A stretch of DNA of 42,277 nucleotides from Candidatus Falkowbacteria bacterium RIFOXYC2_FULL_47_12. Lineage in GTDB: Bacteria; Patescibacteriota; Patescibacteriia; Patescibacteriales; XYC2-FULL-47-12. The notes beneath the pieces were generated by a model, which saw nothing but the letters and a program-made list of their open reading frames with translations, was not told the DNA's origin and made no database searches. The DNA is taken from the NCBI GenBank assembly GCA_001778285.1, contig MFGL01000020.1, positions 36,881 to 79,157 of the forward strand, in the 5' to 3' direction. The position numbers and the translations under genes were made by a program. Position 1 is the first letter of the stretch. Every line of letters starts with the position of its first letter. Below are positions 8,095 to 16,415 of this stretch, piece by piece.

Positions 8095-9123
8095 TTATCG
8101 CTCCATTACCACCACGCTTTTTAAAACCTCCCCCGACCAACTGGCGGCAAATGCTTGTTCAATTTCAGCCAGAGGATAAATATGTTCAGGTGAAATAAAC
8201 TCCCCCGCGTTAAGCTTGCCCTGTTCAATCAAAGCGATAATATCGTCGTGCACTGAAGCCTCATCGTAGTGTTCGCCACTATAAAAAGAAAAATCACCTT
8301 TCACCAACGAGGTATTGATATGGTAGTCCAAAACATTATCCAGACCGTAAACGCCTAGCTTAACACCGCTTTTTGTTAACGGCAAAACTTTGTTCAGGGA
8401 ACTGCTATCGCCAATGGCGTCAATCACCACATCGGCACTTCCCCATCCCAACGCTTTCATTGCAGCCGGCTGGTTCACTTCCCGGTAAGACACAAAGCTG
8501 TTAGCGCCGCTCCGCCTAAAATGTTCACTGCGTTTGGGACTGCCAATAACCAATGTCTCCACACCCAAGTTGTGGCTATGTTTGACAAATGCCAAAGCGT
8601 TTGCGCCGGAACCAATAATAACAACTTTGTCTGTTGCGGCTACCTGCAGACGCTTTAAAAATGAATGCGTCTCACGCCAGGTGATAATCAGAGTACTTTC
8701 CGCCGGCGAAAAATGCGTTGGTAATACGCGCTGAACGGTATAGCGGCGCCACTCGGTCTCCGGTAAGCCATCGGCGCGCATGGCCTGCCAGTCTGTCGCC
8801 ACGCCTTTTTGCGCAAACCCGCCCCAGTGCAAATGAATGCCTGAATCTTCTGGTAGCTTATTAAAAATGCGGGTGACCAGATCGCCAATGTTTAAATTTT
8901 TTACTTTGGGGCCGCAGGCAGTCACACGGCCAATGGCTTCGTGGCCCAAAATTGTGGGAAACTGTACTTTAAAGTATGGATCGTTATGAAACAGATGCCG
9001 ATCGGTGCCGCTACATACGGAGCAGGCCAAAATATCGCACAGCACGTCATAACCCCCGACGACTGGGTCGGGAACTTCACGGACAACTATTTTTCGTGGT
9101 GTTTCTAAAACGGCGGCTTTCAT
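8095..9123 (-). CDS. Zinc-dependent medium-chain alcohol dehydrogenase
   Basis: 342 residues. The ATG overlaps the glycosyltransferase stop (ATGA); the start MKAAVLETPRK is typical. Catalytic zinc ligands are C37 (SVCSGTD) and H61-E62 (GHEAIGRV). The four-Cys structural zinc lobe expected near residues 90-110 is absent. The Rossmann loop is VVIIGSGANALAF. The family oxidises or reduces secondary alcohols of polyols and sugars; relatives include sorbitol and inosose/inosamine dehydrogenases of aminoglycoside pathways (NeoA type). Sitting first in the five-gene set with a deoxyinosose-synthase-like cyclase, it most likely reduces the cyclic ketone to a deoxy-inositol (quercitol-like) alcohol. 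The substrate is inferred from context. Confidence 0.75.
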   Translation of the reverse strand: MKAAVLETPRKIVVREVPDPVVGGYDVLCDILACSVCSGTDRHLFHNDPYFKVQFPTILGHEAIGRVTACGPKVKNLNIGDLVTRIFNKLPEDSGIHLHWGGFAQKGVATDWQAMRADGLPETEWRRYTVQRVLPTHFSPAESTLIITWRETHSFLKRLQVAATDKVVIIGSGANALAFVKHSHNLGVETLVIGSPKRSEHFRRSGANSFVSYREVNQPAAMKALGWGSADVVIDAIGDSSSLNKVLPLTKSGVKLGVYGLDNVLDYHINTSLVKGDFSFYSGEHYDEASVHDDIIALIEQGKLNAGEFISPEHIYPLAEIEQAFAASWSGEVLKSVVVMER

Positions 9124-10283
9124 GCTTGACAATTTAATAGTAAAGAACTATCACCATCAATAAATTTAACAATCTTTTTTGCGCGTTCCTGCCAGTCGTA
9201 ACCGCGCGCTTGCCCAGACACCGCCTGCGCCAGCGTGCGGGCAAGAACTCGGTTATTTAAAAGCATATTTATTTTCTCCGCCAAATCCGCCGAATTATCC
9301 GGCTCGCATAACAACGCGTTTTCGTTATTTTTTAAATACCCCTGAAAACTCTCTACATTGCTCGCCACAATCGGCACATTGCTGGCCATATACTCAAACA
9401 ATTTTATCGGCGTCGTATACTTGGCCGAACGCTCTTCTCGCGCGGTATTGGGCAAAACCAGCACGTCAGCTGATTTTATAAACTTGATAATTTCAGCATG
9501 CGGGATAAATTCATGAACGCGCACGTTGGTCAGTTTTTTTTCTAAAATGTAACTTTCAACTTTTTGTCTGTCCTGTGGTATGCCGCCGATTAAAATAATC
9601 ATGCCTTTGATAAATTTCGCCGCATCAAGCAATGTGTAGACTCCCTTCCAGGCGTAGAAATGGCCAACATAAAGCACCGCCGGCTCATCCGGTTTGAAGC
9701 CAAATGTATCTGTCCATACATTTTTATCGGCAGAAACATTTGCAAAGGCCTCAATATCCACGCCGTTGGGAGCTACGATATATGAATGTGCGTCTACGCC
9801 TTCCCTCTGATACAGATTTTCCAAAGCCTGCGCCACAATCACTTTTTTTGGAATTGTTTTGATAAACCAACGATACAGCCAACGCCAGCGTTTTTTAGGC
9901 TCATGATCTTCAAAAATGATATTTTTACCAACCAATGAAAGCCAAAAACAAATGGTGATATCGCGTGAATAAATGGCATCAGCCCGACTAAACAATACGT
10001 AAGCAAACGCCAGAAATCCGAAAGTCAGGCGCTGTAGAATAAAGTATGCGTGCTGCCAGTACGTTTCCAACCAGCCACAAACATTGGGAATGTACGTTAT
10101 CTCAAGAGGTACGGCAAGGTTATAATAATTCTCCAGAGAATCGGTAATGGTATTGCGCCGGCGAGGGGCGACCAATGTTATCTCTACCCCCTGTTTTTGC
10201 AACGCCTCAATGGTTTTGATAATTTGCCAGCCGTGAGCTTTTTCAGTAGGCAGGCGCGAATTGGCAAGATACAAGAGGCGCAT
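9120..10283 (-). CDS. Glycosyltransferase family 4 (GT-B)
   Basis: 387 residues from MRLLYLANSRLPTEKAHG, one base after the stop of the helix-turn-helix gene; an earlier in-frame start would overlap that gene. N-terminal Rossmann domain, then IVAPNGVDIEAF at the domain junction, AVLYVGHFYAWKG at the start of the donor domain, and the C-terminal E-x7-E-like region RSAKYTTPIKLFEYMASNVPIVAS. The enzyme transfers a sugar from a nucleotide donor to a lipid-linked or glycan acceptor. As the first enzyme gene of the cyclitol block and coupled to the dehydrogenase, it may glycosylate the cyclitol lipid, as PimA does with phosphatidylinositol. That parallel is inference. Confidence 0.8.
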   Translation of the reverse strand: MRLLYLANSRLPTEKAHGWQIIKTIEALQKQGVEITLVAPRRRNTITDSLENYYNLAVPLEITYIPNVCGWLETYWQHAYFILQRLTFGFLAFAYVLFSRADAIYSRDITICFWLSLVGKNIIFEDHEPKKRWRWLYRWFIKTIPKKVIVAQALENLYQREGVDAHSYIVAPNGVDIEAFANVSADKNVWTDTFGFKPDEPAVLYVGHFYAWKGVYTLLDAAKFIKGMIILIGGIPQDRQKVESYILEKKLTNVRVHEFIPHAEIIKFIKSADVLVLPNTAREERSAKYTTPIKLFEYMASNVPIVASNVESFQGYLKNNENALLCEPDNSADLAEKINMLLNNRVLARTLAQAVSGQARGYDWQERAKKIVKFIDGDSSLLLNCQA

Positions 10284-10284
10284 A

Positions 10285-10545
10285 CTAAACGGGCCATTTA
10301 TTAATAACATCAACCGCTCGTTTTTTTATTTTCAAGTACATTTTTTCTGATTTTTTCTCAAGTTCAGGGGAAATAAGGCGCAATATTTCCTTACCCATAA
10401 TGCGGTATTGTCCTCCGACTTTATTTGCTTTGAGAATGCCTCTTTTAAGCAACCGTTTTATAGTACTTTCGCTAATTTTAAGCAAATTTTGAGCCTCGGC
10501 AGTCGTATATACAGCATTCTCTTTTATTTCTTCAGACATGTGCAT
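10285..10545 (-). CDS. Small excisionase/BldC-like DNA-binding protein
   Basis: 86 residues. Residues 12-56 are a MerR-superfamily winged helix-turn-helix of the excisionase type: YTTAEAQNLLKISESTIKRL, then KRGILKANKVGGQYRIMGKEIL, where GGQYRI is the wing. The Lys/Arg-rich C-terminal tail has no recognisable domain. It is the first gene of block D, about 16 bases after the predicted transcription start, and three direct repeats lie across its own promoter. This suggests autoregulation and control of the downstream glycolipid genes. No integrase or attachment site is nearby, so a true phage excisionase is less likely. Start could also be the second ATG two codons in. Confidence 0.75.
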   Translation of the reverse strand: MHMSEEIKENAVYTTAEAQNLLKISESTIKRLLKRGILKANKVGGQYRIMGKEILRLISPELEKKSEKMYLKIKKRAVDVINKWPV

Positions 10546-10567
10546 AACGCAAATAGATTACATGTAT

Positions 10568-10596
10568 ATTGTACCAAAGGTATCAAAAGGTGTCAA
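10568..10596 (-). promoter_or_regulatory. Sigma-70-type promoter for block D
   Basis: Minus-strand TTGACA (10596 to 10591) and TACAAT (10573 to 10568) are separated by exactly 17 bases. The -35 is a perfect consensus match and the -10 matches five of six positions. The expected start of transcription, near 10561, leaves a leader of about 16 bases before the helix-turn-helix gene. Confidence 0.7.
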
Positions 10597-10607
10597 AAGG
10601 TGTCAAA
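10579..10607. repeat. Three 10-bp direct repeats spanning the promoter (candidate operator)
   Basis: On the plus strand the unit GGTGTCAAAA occurs three times back to back with a strict 10-base period; the copy nearest the gene has A in place of G at the fourth position (GGTATCAAAA). Each unit therefore carries TTGACA or TTGATA on the minus strand, and the middle one is the -35. Ten-base spacing puts every unit on the same face of the helix, which suits head-to-tail binding by a small MerR-like protein such as the one encoded next to it. Confidence 0.65.
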
Positions 10608-10613
10608 ACAAAA

Positions 10614-11792
10614 TTACCAGGCTATTTCTGCCGGAGTCGTTTGATGGTCAGCTACTTTTTTCGCAAGCTCTTCCTGCATTTCGTTACAATTTTTAAATAT
10701 GCCCTCGGGACACGTTTCTTTCCATACATCCATAAGCATGAGGGCTACTCCGGTTTCGGTTGGGTGTTCACCGTCCAGCATATACACATCTTGTATGCCT
10801 ACAGACTTTAAATCGGAAAAATCAAAATAGTGAATATCATGGCTTGCAAATACCACGGCAACGTTTTGTTTGAATGACTGCAAAAAAGACGCATAGTGAG
10901 AATTACTCATAGCCGCATACACTTCGGTTGAAAACGGTGGGGCAATACCGACAACGGTAATACCGCGCGCCCGGGCGAGGGTTAAAAATTCATCCAAAAT
11001 AGCCGGCCCAGCCTCTGCAAACGAGCTGCCAAACGAAAACGGATCATACCCTTCACGCACCCGCTCAATAATCGGCGGCACTTCCCTGTCCACGTAGGTC
11101 ATATCACGGCGCATCTCTGAAATGTAGCCCGCGTATTGCCGGCTGCCGTCATTGCGGAAACCGTTGCCGTGTTCTATGGCATCAATACCTACCGCCCTTC
11201 CCCCGCCAAAAGGATCAATTCCTTTGATAAGGGTAAAAGCGTATGTGGGATGTTTAATGAGCCGGGACAAAACGTAGCGGCTGGCGTACAAATAGGCCCT
11301 CCAATTGTATACTTCTTCCGGTGCGGATAATGCGTCCGTAAATCCCCGATGCCGTAGATACTGGACATCAAACCACCACGTATCAATGCCGACTATTATA
11401 ACTTCCGGAGCGTATTCTTGAGGCAATGCATTTACAAAATCAACCAAATCCATAAGACTGCTGGCCATGCTGCCCGCATTATAAAAGACGCTGCCCTTGC
11501 CAAACATTTCTTTTCTTAATTCCAAAACGCGTGATGAACCAACCGCCAAAATCTCCGGCCGCTGCCGCATAACGCTTAAGTACTTGTACTTAACCGTCTC
11601 GCGTTCAATGATTTGGCGGGCAAAAACATATTCAGCACCGCCTTCGGCCTGTTTATCAACGACTCGTCTAAGCGGCTGGATTTCCCCCGCGTACACGGCG
11701 AAAAATATGGCCACGCCCGTTAACACGGCTACCGGCACTAAAAATAAAGAAAAAATTTTTACAAACATTTTAATGTCTGTGGAATATTTCAT
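10614..11792 (-). CDS. SGNH-fold O-acylation partner protein (DltD/AlgX-like)
   Basis: 392 residues. One N-terminal membrane anchor (residues 10-34) is followed by an extracytoplasmic domain with GSSR (85-88; candidate nucleophile S86), a YNAGS block (N105 region), and MLDGEHPTETG, which supplies the Asp/His pair (D340, H343). These are marks of SGNH hydrolase-like proteins that work with MBOAT channels. It lies 11 bases after the MBOAT gene, the usual pairing in polysaccharide O-acetylation (AlgI with AlgX/AlgJ) and teichoic acid alanylation (DltB with DltD). Likely role: transfer of an acyl group, probably acetyl, from the MBOAT to the exported glycan. It is the last gene of block C. Confidence 0.72.
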   Translation of the reverse strand: MKYSTDIKMFVKIFSLFLVPVAVLTGVAIFFAVYAGEIQPLRRVVDKQAEGGAEYVFARQIIERETVKYKYLSVMRQRPEILAVGSSRVLELRKEMFGKGSVFYNAGSMASSLMDLVDFVNALPQEYAPEVIIVGIDTWWFDVQYLRHRGFTDALSAPEEVYNWRAYLYASRYVLSRLIKHPTYAFTLIKGIDPFGGGRAVGIDAIEHGNGFRNDGSRQYAGYISEMRRDMTYVDREVPPIIERVREGYDPFSFGSSFAEAGPAILDEFLTLARARGITVVGIAPPFSTEVYAAMSNSHYASFLQSFKQNVAVVFASHDIHYFDFSDLKSVGIQDVYMLDGEHPTETGVALMLMDVWKETCPEGIFKNCNEMQEELAKKVADHQTTPAEIAW

Positions 11793-11803
11793 GCCTTTAT
11801 CGC

Positions 11804-13237
11804 TTAAAATTGAAAATAAATAAACGGGTGATAGCTAAAATTTCCAAAAAATAATATTATGGCTAACAGTATGTAGTATGCCAGCCAACGCCCCCACCGC
11901 GGAATATTTTCAAGGTGCAAAGGGTGCGGCTGGCGACGCTGCCGCCACTCCACGACAAGCAAGCCCGCCACAATGGCCGTCTTTTTGACAAATACCGGTG
12001 AAAAAAAGATAGCCGCATTCGCAAATGATATGTTCTGAAAAATAGTCTGCAAAATATGTAAGGATTCTGTTAAAGATTGAGAGCGAAAAAATACCCAGCC
12101 TACGAGCACTAAAAGAAACGTGAGAATTATATTATGCGCATCGTGCCACTGCGCTTCTTCATGCGTAGCGGCTTTTTTTTCCTGCCTTCTGGCACTCAAA
12201 ATAGTAGGGATAAAACACAAACCGTGCATTGCCCCCCACGCTACGAAAGTCCAGTTTGCTCCGTGCCACAATCCACTGACAACAAAGGTAATAAAAATAT
12301 TTCTAAAATAGAGCCATTTGCTCTGCACGCGGCTCCCGCCCAGCGGAATGAATACATAGTCCCTGAACCAGGACGAGAGCGTGATGTGCCACCGCCGCCA
12401 AAACTCCGGAATGCTGCGGGCAAAATACGGGTAGCGGAAATTTTGACTCAAGCGGATGCCGAATAATTTTGCCGTACCGATGGCGATATCTGAGTAACCG
12501 GAAAAATCGCAATATATTTGAAACGCGAAAAAAAATGTTGCTGCGAAGAGCTGCGGACCGGAAGCAATAGCGGCATTGCCATAAACATATTGAACAATTT
12601 CTGCCAAATTGTCGGCAATAACAATTTTTTTAAAAAGGCCCCACAACATTTGGCGCATCCCATCGTAAGCGTCGGATAACACGAAGGTGCGTGCGCAGCG
12701 AAACTGGACCAGCAAATCGGAAGCCCGTTCGATAGGTCCGGCAACCAGCTGTGGAAAAAAAGAAACAAACGTGAAGAATTCGACAATATTACGCGTGGGC
12801 TGTATTTTACCTTGGTACACTTCTATGGTGTAACTCATCGTCTGGAACGTATAAAAACTGATGCCCACCGGCAGAATAATATACAACGTACCTAGTGAAA
12901 CTTCGGGCACACCAAAAAAAATAAGCGCGTCCTGCAACGAACTTGCAAAAAAATTAAAGTATTTAAACAATCCCAAAATTGACAAATTAATGCCAATGCT
13001 CAACCACAGCCAATGCTTTTTATGTCGTAACTGGCTCGCAGAACTGATTTTTTGGCCAATAATGTAATCAGCCAGACTGGAAATAAAAATGAGTGACAAA
13101 AAACGCCAATCCCACCACCCATAGAAAACGTAACTGCAAAAGAGCAGAAACACATTCTGCCCTTTCTTTGATAATCTCCAGTAGATGAGAAACGTGAGCG
13201 CGAGAAAAATGAGGAAGGTGGGAGAATTGAAGATCAC
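11804..13237 (-). CDS. MBOAT O-acyltransferase (AlgI/DltB-like)
   Basis: 477 residues from a GTG start (MIFNSPTFLIFLALTFLIYW), 11 bases after the aminotransferase stop; the N-terminal sequence is the standard beginning of this family, and an upstream in-frame start would run 47 codons into the preceding gene. About ten membrane segments. Key features: FFPQLVAGPIER (163-174), FWRRWHITLSSWFRDYVF around H284, and SGLWHGANW with the catalytic H325. The protein carries acyl groups across the membrane for O-acylation of a surface polymer, working with the SGNH protein encoded next. Confidence 0.88.
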   Translation of the reverse strand: MIFNSPTFLIFLALTFLIYWRLSKKGQNVFLLFCSYVFYGWWDWRFLSLIFISSLADYIIGQKISSASQLRHKKHWLWLSIGINLSILGLFKYFNFFASSLQDALIFFGVPEVSLGTLYIILPVGISFYTFQTMSYTIEVYQGKIQPTRNIVEFFTFVSFFPQLVAGPIERASDLLVQFRCARTFVLSDAYDGMRQMLWGLFKKIVIADNLAEIVQYVYGNAAIASGPQLFAATFFFAFQIYCDFSGYSDIAIGTAKLFGIRLSQNFRYPYFARSIPEFWRRWHITLSSWFRDYVFIPLGGSRVQSKWLYFRNIFITFVVSGLWHGANWTFVAWGAMHGLCFIPTILSARRQEKKAATHEEAQWHDAHNIILTFLLVLVGWVFFRSQSLTESLHILQTIFQNISFANAAIFFSPVFVKKTAIVAGLLVVEWRQRRQPHPLHLENIPRWGRWLAYYILLAIILFFGNFSYHPFIYFQF

Positions 13238-13248
13238 GACAGTAAAAT

Positions 13249-14355
13249 TTAAAGACGATAAGCGTTGCAGGCCGCGGCAATGTAGTTGGCTTGTTCCAAG
13301 GTCATAGTCGGATATATCGGCAGGCTGATAACGCTGGCATGCAACGCCTCGCTGACGGGGTAAATCTGCGTATCCCAATCAGAAAACGCCTCTTGCTTAT
13401 GCGGCGCAACCGGGTAATGAATAACGGTTTGAATTTCGCGGTCTTGTAAGTATTGCTGAAAATGATCGCGATTTTCGGTGCGAACCACAAACAAATGCCA
13501 CACGTGCGATTCGCGATGCAATGCCGGTTGAGGCAAGACAAGCGCGGCATTGGTAATGTGCTGCAAATAAAACTCCGCCACTGTCCGGCGTTTTTCATTT
13601 TCTCCATCCAAATATTTCAACTTTACGGATAGCACTGCCGCTTGCAAGGCATCCAGGCGGCTGTTAACGCCCTGGTATTGGTTATAATATTTTTTGTGAC
13701 TGCCGTAGTTGCGCAATGCCCGGACTATCTCGGCCAAAGCCGGATCATTGGTAGTTACGGCTCCGCCATCGCCCAGAGCGCCGAGATTTTTACCAGGGTA
13801 AAAGCTAAATCCGCCGGCGTCTCCGAGTGAGCCAGTTCTTTTGTCTTGCAATATTGCCCCATGCGCTTGGGCGCAATCTTCAATGATTTTTAAGCCATGT
13901 GCGTTAGCAATTTTCTGCATTCTCTGTGAATACCCCACCTGCCCGTAGAGATGAACCACCATGATCGCCTTTGTTTTTACAGTGATAATATCCTCCAGTC
14001 TATTCACGTCTATGTTATAGGTGCTGGTGTCCGGTTCAACCAGTACCGGTTTTAAACGATTTTCAGTAATAGCTAAGATGGTAGCGATATACGTGTTGGC
14101 CGGAACTAAAATCTCATCACCCTCATGAAGTATATCCAACTCTTTGTAGGCGCGAATAATTAATGTCAGCGCGTCCAAACCGTTGCCGCTACCTATGGCG
14201 TGCTTAACGCCGCAGTAACGCGTGAACTCGGCTTCAAACTGTTCCACTTCTTTTCCCAGTATATATTGGCCGGAATCAAACACACGCGTTATAGCCGCCA
14301 TAATTTCCTCGCGGTGCGCGGCGTTAATAGCGCGCAAGTCTAAAAAAGGAATCAT
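13249..14355 (-). CDS. DegT/DnrJ/EryC1-family sugar aminotransferase (FdtB/QdtB-like)
   Basis: 368 residues from MIPFLDLRAINAAHREEI; the earlier in-frame start overlaps the upstream gene. PLP-fold I with the cofactor Lys in FSFYPGKNLGALGDGGA (K189), ring-stacking Asp in KIIEDCAQAHGA (D160), and PANTYIAT and VHLYGQ motifs. These subfamily motifs resemble the 3-keto-sugar aminotransferases FdtB and QdtB, which use glutamate to make dTDP-3-amino-3,6-dideoxyhexoses. The required dTDP-glucose dehydratase and 3,4-ketoisomerase are not in this window. An N-acyltransferase candidate is encoded a few genes upstream. An aminocyclitol substrate cannot be excluded given block D. Confidence 0.82.
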   Translation of the reverse strand: MIPFLDLRAINAAHREEIMAAITRVFDSGQYILGKEVEQFEAEFTRYCGVKHAIGSGNGLDALTLIIRAYKELDILHEGDEILVPANTYIATILAITENRLKPVLVEPDTSTYNIDVNRLEDIITVKTKAIMVVHLYGQVGYSQRMQKIANAHGLKIIEDCAQAHGAILQDKRTGSLGDAGGFSFYPGKNLGALGDGGAVTTNDPALAEIVRALRNYGSHKKYYNQYQGVNSRLDALQAAVLSVKLKYLDGENEKRRTVAEFYLQHITNAALVLPQPALHRESHVWHLFVVRTENRDHFQQYLQDREIQTVIHYPVAPHKQEAFSDWDTQIYPVSEALHASVISLPIYPTMTLEQANYIAAACNAYRL

Positions 14356-14360
14356 ATATT

Positions 14361-15626
14361 CTACATTTCTATCACCTTGCACTCCGGCAAGGGCAAAACA
14401 AATTTGGATTTAATGCCTTTGTCTCGCCAATTTTTCATAATGTAATCAGCGTAATGCCAGGCTAAAATAACTATGTAGTCCGGCTTTTCTTCCAAAATAA
14501 TCTTATTGTCTATAATGGGAATGTGCGTACCGGGCAGGTATTTGCCTACTTTTTCGGAATTAGGCAGCTGTGCGATATAAGGCAGGAGCGTGTGGTCAAG
14601 TCCGTAGTAGTTCACGAGTACCGCGCCGCGTCCCGGACAGGAATCAGCCACAAAGCGTAAGCCTTTCTCTTTGGCTTCGTACGCCAGCTCCATAAAACGG
14701 AGGCGATTACGTGTAACGCGTCCCCGCCATGCGGCCCAGGTTTCGGGCTTGAACAATCCTTTTTGCTCTTCCAATGCGAGTAATTCCCCTACGCGCGCAC
14801 TAACCGGATGTGTACCTTTTCGCGCCGCGTAAGCGCGAATGTTGCCGCCGTATCGCGATGCGCGCTGTACGTCAAACACTTCCAAATTGTAGTACGGGAA
14901 AAGCGTTACCAATGATTTAAAACTGTACGTACGGATGTGTTCGTGATAAATACCTTCAAACTGGTTGTTCTCCAGTACGTCCAAAAGGTACTGGCTTTCG
15001 GTGATAAATATGCCGTCCTTGTCCAAAAGCTGGCAGAGACCGCGCATAACCTCACCTAAGGGAGCCATGTGGGCGAATACGTTCGTCATGGTTGCTACTT
15101 TGGCAGGACCATACTCATGCACGATATTTCGTGCCACCTCTTCGGTAAAAAAACTCTGGATGGTTTCAATATTATTTTCAATTCTCGCGATTTTGGCGAT
15201 GTTTGTCGGCTCTACGCCGAGTGTTCGCATACCTAGATCACGAAAGCCGGTCAAAAGCGTGCCGTCGTTACTGCCGATGTCAACACAGAGTGAACCGGGG
15301 GCTACCCGGAACTGCTGCAAAACGTCGCCGGCAAAAGTGCGCTGGTAGACGCGCAATGGTTCGGAAATGCCGCTGCGGTAAGGATAATCCGCCGGGTAAA
15401 TGGTTGCCCCGTCCACTATGTAGTCCAGCTGTGCCAATCCAGAATCAGGACACATCATGAGACGCAATGGATACGTAACTTCGGGCTGACGGAGCATTTC
15501 TTTGCTCAAAAGCGCGTCGCAGGGCGGCTGATGGCCCAGGTCAATGATTTCAAACAGGTTGGTGGAGCCGGTTATCTGGCAGCGTTCAAGTTTTCCCGGG
15601 GCAACATCGTGTCCAAGTAACTGCAT
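14361..15626 (-). CDS. Sugar C-methyltransferase-like protein with degenerate zinc site
   Basis: 421 residues from ATG (a TTG five codons earlier is the alternative). It has the three parts of NDP-hexose C-3-methyltransferases such as TcaB9: an N-terminal zinc-binding region, a SAM-binding domain (LCVDIGSNDGTLL, 113-125) and a C-terminal Rossmann-like domain. The catalytic IYHEHIRTYS block (Y227, H228, H230) is present. The N-terminal zinc site normally has two C-x2-C pairs; here they read C16-Q-I-T19 and C59-P-D-S62, so each pair has lost its second Cys. Zinc is therefore probably absent or bound differently. Likely substrate: a keto-sugar nucleotide made for the same glycan. It ends five bases before the aminotransferase. 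Confidence 0.78.
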   Translation of the reverse strand: MQLLGHDVAPGKLERCQITGSTNLFEIIDLGHQPPCDALLSKEMLRQPEVTYPLRLMMCPDSGLAQLDYIVDGATIYPADYPYRSGISEPLRVYQRTFAGDVLQQFRVAPGSLCVDIGSNDGTLLTGFRDLGMRTLGVEPTNIAKIARIENNIETIQSFFTEEVARNIVHEYGPAKVATMTNVFAHMAPLGEVMRGLCQLLDKDGIFITESQYLLDVLENNQFEGIYHEHIRTYSFKSLVTLFPYYNLEVFDVQRASRYGGNIRAYAARKGTHPVSARVGELLALEEQKGLFKPETWAAWRGRVTRNRLRFMELAYEAKEKGLRFVADSCPGRGAVLVNYYGLDHTLLPYIAQLPNSEKVGKYLPGTHIPIIDNKIILEEKPDYIVILAWHYADYIMKNWRDKGIKSKFVLPLPECKVIEM

Positions 15627-15661
15627 AGTGTAAGGTTGCAAAGTAGATTAACTGATGCACA

Positions 15662-16408
15662 CTAAGTATCTCTAGATTGGCTGTGTTTGTCAAACTTCTT
15701 GCCCCATCCCAGCATTAGTTCCAGCCACAAAAAAATAAGTTGCCAGAGAGTGCCGGCGACGCGGCGAAAGCTGAAAAACTGGGACTTGCCGTAGGTGCGC
15801 TCATAGTGATGCACACCAACTTCAGTGAAACGAAAACCGGCTAGTTGGATTTTTTTCACCATCTCAATAATAACCGTGCCCGTGCTCCTAGTCAGCGCAA
15901 TCTTGTCAAATACCGAACGGCGAATCAGACGAAAATCGCAGTCCGGGTCCCGGATAGGCAACTGAAACGCAAAATTCATGACGCGCTGGTAAAGTTTACC
16001 GATAAGCACACGATGCCACGGATCATGACGTTTTAGTTTATAGCCGTTCACCACGTCAACATCATCGTGCATTTTTTCCCACAGCAACGGCAGCTCTTTC
16101 ACATCATACTGCCCGTCTCCGTCAGTGTAAAATACCAGTTCCTTGTTCGCCGCCTTAAAACCGTCCTGCAACACCGCGCCATAGCCCTGATTCTTTTCAT
16201 GAAATATTAATCTTAAATACGCAGTTTTTTCCTGCAGTTCTCGTAACGCTTCGCGGCTGCCGTCCGTTGAACCGTCGTCAATGACAATCACCTCATAACT
16301 ATCCGTTAGTTTCTCTGCCGTATCTTTGGCTTTAACAACCAACATGGCTATCGTTCCCTTATCATTGTAGCAAGGAAAAAAAATGGAGAGGCTCGGCTGA
16401 TGATTCAT
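15662..16408 (-). CDS. Glycosyltransferase family 2 (dolichol-phosphate-mannose synthase-like)
   Basis: 248 residues, GT-A fold. Motifs: FFPCYNDKGTIAMLV at the N-terminus, VIDDGSTDGS (donor binding), NQGYGAVLQDGFKAA, and FYTDGDGQYD (metal-binding D-x-D). DPDCDFRLIRRSVF is typical of the polyprenyl-phosphate glycosyltransferase group. One weak hydrophobic stretch near the C-terminus (LIFLWLELMLGWG) may touch the membrane. It probably loads a sugar onto undecaprenyl phosphate or adds one to a lipid-linked chain. It lies seven bases after a methyltransferase gene. Confidence 0.85.
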   Translation of the reverse strand: MNHQPSLSIFFPCYNDKGTIAMLVVKAKDTAEKLTDSYEVIVIDDGSTDGSREALRELQEKTAYLRLIFHEKNQGYGAVLQDGFKAANKELVFYTDGDGQYDVKELPLLWEKMHDDVDVVNGYKLKRHDPWHRVLIGKLYQRVMNFAFQLPIRDPDCDFRLIRRSVFDKIALTRSTGTVIIEMVKKIQLAGFRFTEVGVHHYERTYGKSQFFSFRRVAGTLWQLIFLWLELMLGWGKKFDKHSQSRDT

Positions 16409-16415
16409 AATAGTA

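Noticed and set aside
10285..10545. Prophage or integrative element marked by an excisionase
   Set aside because: No integrase, attachment repeats or phage genes occur in the window; the gene is coupled to a glycosyltransferase.
10579..10607. Short CRISPR-like array
   Set aside because: The 10-base units are contiguous with no spacers, and no cas genes are near; they fit an operator better.
13238..13378. Longer MBOAT reading frame starting inside the aminotransferase gene
   Set aside because: The extra 47 residues are not membrane-like, and the GTG start gives the standard family N-terminus 11 bases after the aminotransferase stop.
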